Assembly: GCF_025024155.1 (NCBI RefSeq)
Contig: NW_026251714.1
Span: 310,001 to 374,000 of the forward strand
Length of the DNA: 64,000 bases
Origin: Gamsiella multidivaricata
Lineage: Eukaryota > Mortierellomycota > Mortierellomycetes > Mortierellales > Mortierellaceae
Reading direction: 5' to 3'
Part shown: positions 57,722-64,000 of the stretch, one piece after another
Position numbering within the stretch: position 1 is the stretch's first letter
Layout of the letters: every line of letters starts with the position of its first letter
Position numbers and translations under genes: made by a program
Notes under the pieces: generated by a model
What the model was told of the DNA's origin: nothing
Databases searched by the model: none
Seen by the model: the letters and a program-made list of their open reading frames with translations, nothing else

Positions 57722-59798
57722 CTCTGAAGAACGACAATTTGCTCCAATTTTTTTTTTGTTCCCAGGCGGAATATTTATCATGCTCAGAAGACATTACTCT
57801 ACCCTCCTAGAGTATAATAAATCTTATGAAAAAGATGAATAACAAAACGCAATTAAGCGAACATCGTTCCAGCGCAGAGGTCTCGATCTCTCAAAAATGG
57901 TGCGGATGCTCAGTGAAAAAAAAAAAATAAGTTTACGTGCACGCCTGGCAATGCTTGAATGGACCTAGCCTTTGAAGACAAGAGATTGCGAGAGCCATTT
58001 TGCGGTTGAATGTCGACTAGCGGCAATCACGCCATATGCGAACCGAAAACACACTTGTCTATGGTTGAAAAGGAGAATCACCTTAGTCAACTACAGGATG
58101 GTACCCTTTCAATACTTGCCAAAGCGGAAGCCCTTGTGAGCCACAATTTGAGAAGCGGGTTGAGTTGATGAGTGTTTACCGTACAAAAGACACTTCACGC
58201 ACCTTGATGGTATGTTGTTCGTTAAAGGGCTCCGAAGAGGGCCTTCGGCCTGCCTGCCTGCCTGCCTGCACCTTTGGTTAGACGACCCAGTGAGCAGGTC
58301 CCGACTTTTTCGTGTAGTCCAAAGAGCACAAAAAGAGAATCGACCCAGACCCTGAGACCCTTGATCTATGTTTTGGGTCAAAATTCCTTGTTGCCCCAAG
58401 TTTGTAGACAGATACGAGTTTCAGAGCTGCAGACTTTGCAGCTTTACTCCAAAAAACAACTGGGTACGCATGAGCTGCCTTGAAAATGTAGCCACTTCGA
58501 ACCCTGGGGTGCGCGTCTGCATGTGGTGCGAATGAGTTTAACCGAACCGTTGTAGCTCTCAGCTTCTAGAATGGCCTCCCTTTCAGGATGCATGCACAGG
58601 TAGATAATTTGGTTAGCCCTTCCTCAAAGATAAAGTTTTTTGTTTACTAACATCGTATGCTGAGCCTAACTCCCGGGCCCTTTACAGCTTTACAAGTACT
58701 TCAGTTAAACGTACTCGCCAAATGTATGACTGAGTGAAGAAAATTAAAATTTCACACACACACGCCTGGGGTCTACATGAGCTTGGCTCGCATGAAGTGG
58801 AATGTGAAAGAACCTGAACACTAGCGCTACTCCACGATAAAATTTAAAAATTATTTTGGATGGATTTTATGGCAGCCTCCATAACTGCAAACACAGCAAG
58901 ACATAAGAAAAGTTATCAATCGGGTGAATTGAATTCTGAAAGGACTCGCCTTGGGTTAGTATTTGAGGCGCCTGAGCCAGCCAAAGGTACAAATCCAACA
59001 GATTTCAACCATGCAAAAAAAAAAAAAAAAAAGAAGCCCTGAATATATGAAAAACGAACGTCAATTCGTGTATCATTTAATGCGAGGGCCAGAGGTGGCG
59101 GTTTGAGGGGGGAGGGGGGAGCAGGGAGGAGGGAGGGGGAGGGAGGGAACCATTGCCACTGAGAGCGTAGTTTTCGCGTATGACAATGACACGTTGCTGA
59201 TTGGTTAGATGGCGCCAGGATCTTTGCAGCAATTGCCTTTATGGTGGGAGGCGACATTTTACCCAAAGTAGCCCATGCACACTGCTAATTTACTGTAATG
59301 GCGTGTGATGATGATGATGATGATGATGAGGTGCTTTTGCTAGATTTATGAAGAAGGATTTCGAGTCGGACAACTCCTCCAGAGAGAGAGAGAGGGGGGG
59401 GGAACAGGGGGAACAGGGGGAACGAGGCGGCTGTGACAAACTCTTGAACAAAGTCTCAAGCAGTTACTCTCGCCCCCGGGATATAGGTGTAACAGAACTC
59501 GGTCCCAGTCTACGGGGCCGACATGTCCTTTAAAATGGCTTTGATTCATGTCGGGCTGTCAATGCTGCTTGGCCTCAGTTTCAGGGTCTGCTTACTTATG
59601 TACTTAGGATGATTGAGAACATCATATGGGCCAACAGCTTCTCGAGATTTACCTGTAGATCTTTTTGCCAGCTAGGTACCAGACTCAGGGTAGAATGAAT
59701 GGAGACAAAACGCGTAGACTGAGATTAATGTGGTAATATATTTACAATTTTGAATTAGGTCTAGTTTCTATAATACTGTCCACTCGCGTTTGCTTAGC
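57722..59798. other. 2-kb stretch without a supported gene
   Basis: Short frames only. Holds a CCTG tandem (about 58249-58268), a G-rich block (59105-59150), a GAT tandem (59306-59329) and A-runs. The right end is the 3' flank of the membrane-protein gene. Confidence 0.5.
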
Positions 59799-61799
59799 TC
59801 ACGGTGAAGACGGCCTGCTGCCAGGAACAGCATCGGCTACCTCGCGCAGTGCCTGGATCGTCTGCATGATCTGTAGATCCAAATCCGACGCCTCAGCTGC
59901 TGTCTCTTGATCTCGCTGCTCCTTCTTGGCCGTTGTAATCGCAAGGGCATCACTGATGATCCCCTGCACGGCCTTCTCTCTCTCAGCGCACGACTGTATC
60001 TCGGTGCTGTTCGGGAGCTTCGTCGTGCTCCTGGAAGCCTCGCTATCTGCTCCGTGATGGGAGTGATATTGCCTCAAGTTAGGACGTATCATCGGGCTCT
60101 TCTGAGCAGAATAGGACTTAGGAGCTCTTGAAGGAGATGTCGCGCGCGATGTGTTGGCAGACCTTGACCTGCATGACATAGGCAATGGCAAAGGCGTGGC
60201 AAGCTGATCCAGACTGGCTACAAAGTCATCGCTCGATAACACATTGCTACGGGCATTTTGCTGGCGAAGGTATGTCTCGTTCGATCGATGTGGGGGCAGC
60301 GAGTTGGGTGGGGATACGACCAGATTCCTTGTTGCCGAAGATGGAGACGGAGCCCTTGATCGCCTTCCCTTTGAAGATGTGTTTTCACCTCCGACTATGC
60401 GCGCTTTGGAAGGCGATGCCGGTGGATGCCAGTTATTTACCAATACCCCGTCACCAATGGAGGATATGGTCGCGGCTCTCCGTCGGTTCGACTGACTGTG
60501 CTGTGGCTCTGATGATGGATCTGTGGGGATCGCTGGAGGTGGGAAAGATGGTGGAGGCGGAGGAGGAGGGTGAGCCTGGCGTCGGCTCTCCCTTGACATC
60601 CTGGGACTTGCTCCGGCACTGCTGAGGCGTGGGCTGCCTGCCATAGAACGAGGGCGCACTGAGGTCAGAGGTGCCGATGACATTGGCAACGGAGACGACA
60701 TCAGACATTGGCTAGTAGGGAGTGATGTACAAGGACTCGACGTTGACCTGTCTGGGTTCGCCTGATGTATTCTGTTTTCACTTTCTACGTTGAGGCCGAA
60801 CATGTCGCGATAGAAATCATTGGATTGAGCTGCGAAACCAGTCAAGGAGCGCCCGGGAGCGTTGGCAACTATTTCCTGCCACCCTGTTGGATGCACACGA
60901 TAACTCGAGTTTGAGGTAGACGAGTACGTTCGGGCAGCGACAGGCCTAGTGGGTTGTGAGACGGAGGCTGCAGGAGTACGACGAGGAAAGCGATGACTGT
61001 GCGACGTATCTGTATGACTTGCTTGCCAGTCGACTCCTTGACCGCCGAGTGTGGGGAAGGGAACTGGCGATGATGGGATCGGCAGCGACGTGGTGGAGGA
61101 GTAGTTCAAAGATTGGACGTCGAGGTTGGAATTCATGGTGCTGGACGTTGCAGATATCAAATTGGCATTGGACCGAGTTTCCTGCGGGGCTTTCTCACTC
61201 ATCAGATCATCTTGCCCGGCTTTCGAAGCCCGGCGTTGACTCTCGAGATCACCCGTCAAGTACAACGCTGTGCTCCGAGGCGTCATTAGGATCGTTTTTG
61301 AATGTGAAAGAATCTGTTTGCGTCTTGATCTCCGAAGGAACCACCAAAGGGCCAAGATGCATGTCACTAATGCAAGGACGCCACATGCGAGCCCTACAAT
61401 CAGCGGCACGGACTTTGAACTCGTAACATCAAATCTCTGTTCGCTTCCGTCCAGACTGTCAATGCAATTTGGCGCAGTTGACTCGGAGGAGGATATGAGC
61501 GATGTGGTTGAGGGACTATGATTCCGGACTGAAGGACAGGAAGGTGTTGATGTGGGAGACGGGGTTGATGATGAGAGAGGGTCGGTGGTGATTAAGTCTG
61601 CCCAGGCGTGGTGTCCCCAATGATGATCATCGCCGTCCCAATCCCTATCCCCACCTCTATCCCATTTCTTCTCGTGATGTTTGCGGACTAGTCGAGATGA
61701 GGTTGAAGTTGACGCCGACGTCGTGGTTGTGGTTGAACCTGTGGTTGTAGTTATGGCTATGGTTGTAGTTGGGGTGGTTGCACTAAATTTTGTGTTCAT
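59799..61799 (-). CDS. single-pass membrane protein with Ser/Thr-rich outer part and long disordered tail
   Basis: One exon of 666 residues. The N-terminal part (about 1-125) is Thr/Ser-rich with a His/Asp/Trp patch (KKWDRGGDRDWDGDDHHWGH). One transmembrane segment follows at about 131-156 (SVPLIVGLACGVLALVTCIL) and then a basic stop-transfer RRSRRK. The remaining 500 residues are Ser/Pro-rich with a Pro run (about 445-460) and a short helical end (LQIMQTIQALREVADAV). The layout recalls fungal cell-surface sensors of the Mid2/WSC kind, yet no WSC domain and no classic signal peptide is seen. The ATG at 61799 was chosen; the frame stays open upstream, but that stretch is low-complexity leader (CA and CAA repeats). 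Confidence 0.75.
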   Translation of the reverse strand: MNTKFSATTPTTTIAITTTTGSTTTTTSASTSTSSRLVRKHHEKKWDRGGDRDWDGDDHHWGHHAWADLITTDPLSSSTPSPTSTPSCPSVRNHSPSTTSLISSSESTAPNCIDSLDGSEQRFDVTSSKSVPLIVGLACGVLALVTCILALWWFLRRSRRKQILSHSKTILMTPRSTALYLTGDLESQRRASKAGQDDLMSEKAPQETRSNANLISATSSTMNSNLDVQSLNYSSTTSLPIPSSPVPFPTLGGQGVDWQASHTDTSHSHRFPRRTPAASVSQPTRPVAARTYSSTSNSSYRVHPTGWQEIVANAPGRSLTGFAAQSNDFYRDMFGLNVESENRIHQANPDRSTSSPCTSLPTSQCLMSSPLPMSSAPLTSVRPRSMAGSPRLSSAGASPRMSRESRRQAHPPPPPPPSFPPPAIPTDPSSEPQHSQSNRRRAATISSIGDGVLVNNWHPPASPSKARIVGGENTSSKGRRSRAPSPSSATRNLVVSPPNSLPPHRSNETYLRQQNARSNVLSSDDFVASLDQLATPLPLPMSCRSRSANTSRATSPSRAPKSYSAQKSPMIRPNLRQYHSHHGADSEASRSTTKLPNSTEIQSCAEREKAVQGIISDALAITTAKKEQRDQETAAEASDLDLQIMQTIQALREVADAVPGSRPSSP

Positions 61800-62040
61800 G
61801 TCGAGTATGGAAATGTATGTGAAAGGTGATCGTGCGTGAATGCAGCGTGGTAGGGGGTGGAGAGAGGAGGGAGGGCTTTTTGGCGGCAAATCCAGAGAGG
61901 CAGAGGACCTCTCGGGTTTTATGGTATTTGGGGATAGATATGGGAGGACTGAGAGAGAAGAGAGAAGAAAGAAGAAGCGGAACGAGGAGGGAGAACGCGC
62001 TTGAACGGTTAGCGGCTGCTCTTTCAGGAATACAAAAAAG

Positions 62041-62112
62041 CACACACACACACACACACACAACAACAACACCAACAACAGCAGTAACAACAACAACAAC
62101 AGCAACAACAAC
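62041..62112 (+). repeat. (CA)n followed by (CAA)n microsatellite
   Basis: About 11 CA units pass into interrupted CAA units up to 62112. Confidence 0.9.
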
Positions 62113-62828
62113 ATGATGACCCCGTCTTGGCTTGCGTTTTCAGTCCTCATTCGGTCTTCAGAGAGCGCCATGAATAAGAGCGCCCAAGAGCAGCCCTGGC
62201 TGTGCGCTGACAGATCAAAGACCGGGCCATGATTGGACAGGGCACACAGACAATTAAAAAAACAGCGCAGGGAACAGCACAGAAAACAGCGCACAATAAA
62301 GCAAAAAAGGAGATGGAGAGTGGTCTGGGTCTGAAAACCAACAATTGCCCGTATACGGAGCAGTTGCCACAAGAACGCGTTGAACGGAGATGGGTCTAAC
62401 GAGCGAAGCGAAAGTAGTCTGCTGCAATACCATATTCAAACACAGTCAAGCTGGGGACACTCAGTATTCAGGGGTAAAGTGACACTGTGGTACCCCGATA
62501 TAGCCTAGCTGTGGACCCATACTGGGCTCAATAAAGCTGGTACGACGCGAGCACAAAGCCGGGTCAGCCGGATGGTTTAGTAAAGGACAAAAGGGCGAAA
62601 ACAACGACGTTGTGGCTCAAAAAAGACGGTGCTCAGCAGCACAATGGCGCCAGCATGCACATCCGTATCCTCTATTCCGCTGGTTTGGTTCGGTTGATTG
62701 ACGCACAGAGTTGCACAGTTGTAGGGTTGGTTGCGCAAGGTATTTACCGTAGATATCTATTTCTGCGATGTTGTAGTACAAAACCCGATGCTGAAAGCCG
62801 CTGTTTAGCGAACGGGGGATTAGGGCAG

Positions 62829-62946
62829 AAAAATAAAAAATAAAAAGTAAAAAGTAAAAAGTGTGAAGCAAAAAGTACAAATTAAATAGTAATAAGAAGC
62901 ACAAAGTAAAAGGTGGAAAGTAAAAAGTACAAAGTAAAAGAAAAAA
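62829..62946 (+). repeat. imperfect tandem of AAAAAGT units
   Basis: The unit AAAAAGT and variants (ACAAAGT, GGAAAGT) recur many times over about 118 bp. Confidence 0.75.
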
Positions 62947-64000
62947 AGAATGCAAAAGTCGGCAACCACTACGGATGAGAAGGACCCAAGCCAGGACTAT
63001 CGTACCCTTAGCCATCTTGGGGCTCCATTATGGGTGCCCATCATGTCGGAGGCCCAGCATCTTTGGATCTGCTATTGACATCTGGATTTGTGGCCAAAGC
63101 GCAAAATGAAAGAATGAAAGAAGGTGGAGAATAGCACATAGAGAGGGGTGCATGAGTGCATTTGTTCTCTTGAATTACAGTATCATGCAAATGTATATGC
63201 TGCTAGGCTGGATAGAGATATAGGAAAATAGCGTCAGGGATCTCATTCCCTGTACCGGGCAATTCCACTGTATCTGGAAAAACTGCTGTGACGACAAGGT
63301 CTTTGCTGTTAGGAGTGACTCCCATTGGGGATCTACACCCATAACGGACCTGAAAACCGACACGCATGGATATGGGTATCGCATGGATGTACGCTGTTTT
63401 TTTGTTTGTATGCCTGTTTTATTCATCATCCATGGCTGCATGTGGTTTTTTGATAAAGGCTCTGGATAGCAAGGGTAGCACCAATGGATCTCCCTCTCCT
63501 AGTCTAACCTCGTATTTCTCCGTCTCCTGTAGACGACTGTCCCTTCTCAAGGTGCTGGATAAAACTATGTTTACATTTCATCTCCGCATCCCCCTCGTGT
63601 AACATGCTGTAAAAAGATGAGATTTCGCGGGCGCGGGGAAAATGAATTTGCACCCTTGAGTAACGTAGCCTAGAACAGCATGGCCAGGGGCATGGATGCA
63701 CTGACATGTCATAAAGAATGGACTTATCATCGACCAGAGATGTACCTCCAATGGCCTAATCCGCAGGACAGGCGCAAGCAAGAAGGGTCAAACGTTTGAA
63801 AGGTCGAGAAAGGCAAAAAGACAAATGCACTAGTCTAGTTGCAATTTTTGTAATTTGCTCCTGGCGGCTCACATGCGGCATAATGCATCAACGGTCTGTA
63901 TTTGGTTACCATTAAATAAAATAAAGAGAAGGTAACCGCTGGGACCAGTCTAAAATCCATGATCAAGCCTGTTCCAAAAGTATATAGGAATAGAGCGAAT

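Larger units (their letters stand above)
61800..64000. other. upstream region and right-edge stretch without a supported gene
   Basis: Contains the leader of the membrane-protein gene, a CA/CAA repeat, and an A-rich tandem. Open frames are short and unrelated to known families. Confidence 0.5.

Overview
The window looks like nuclear DNA of an early-diverging filamentous fungus of the Mortierella/Mucoromycota kind. The genes carry many short introns with GTAAGT/GTGAGT donors and CTAAC-like branch points. They encode eukaryotic nuclear machinery such as RPA1, a DNA polymerase epsilon subunit, eIF4A and a CENP-W-like protein, plus secreted fungal aspartic proteases. No rRNA, tRNA, CRISPR array or bacterial-type operon was seen. 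The assignment rests on gene content and style, not on a marker-gene comparison. Exon joins were placed by hand from splice signals, reading frame and family knowledge.

Left part (1-18 kb): the 5' end of an unrecognised gene runs off the left edge. After an intergenic stretch with a duplicated 72-bp segment come a six-exon long-chain acyl-CoA synthetase ending in the peroxisomal tripeptide AKL, a divergent FMC1-like mitochondrial assembly factor, a small CHY zinc-finger protein, the B-subunit of DNA polymerase epsilon, a type II membrane glycosyltransferase-like protein and an arrestin-domain protein. From the CHY gene to the arrestin gene all lie on the minus strand.

Middle (18-46 kb): about 3 kb without a clear gene, then a divergent pair of a tiny CENP-W-like histone-fold protein and an Alba-domain protein whose Alba fold is split by a Ser/Pro/Thr insert. 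A 1332-residue minus-strand gene follows that joins an SR-type arginine/serine domain to a C-terminal domain resembling that of AF4/FMR2 proteins. Next come a large nuclear protein with an H2C2 integrase-type zinc motif (NOL4/GIN-like), the divergent RPA1/eIF4A pair, a long disordered protein with CCCH and CCHC zinc motifs, and an unrecognised 406-residue protein. Much of this part concerns replication, chromatin, transcription and translation.

Right part (46-64 kb): an accessory, repeat-rich region. Two intact secreted pepsin-like protease genes and a third broken copy with an internal inversion lie between three short TA-flanked terminal-inverted-repeat elements and a LINE relic. The two intact copies share an almost identical intron but diverge in patches of coding sequence, which suggests gene conversion. 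The window closes with a single-pass membrane protein with a long Ser/Pro-rich cytoplasmic tail and about 2 kb with simple repeats only.
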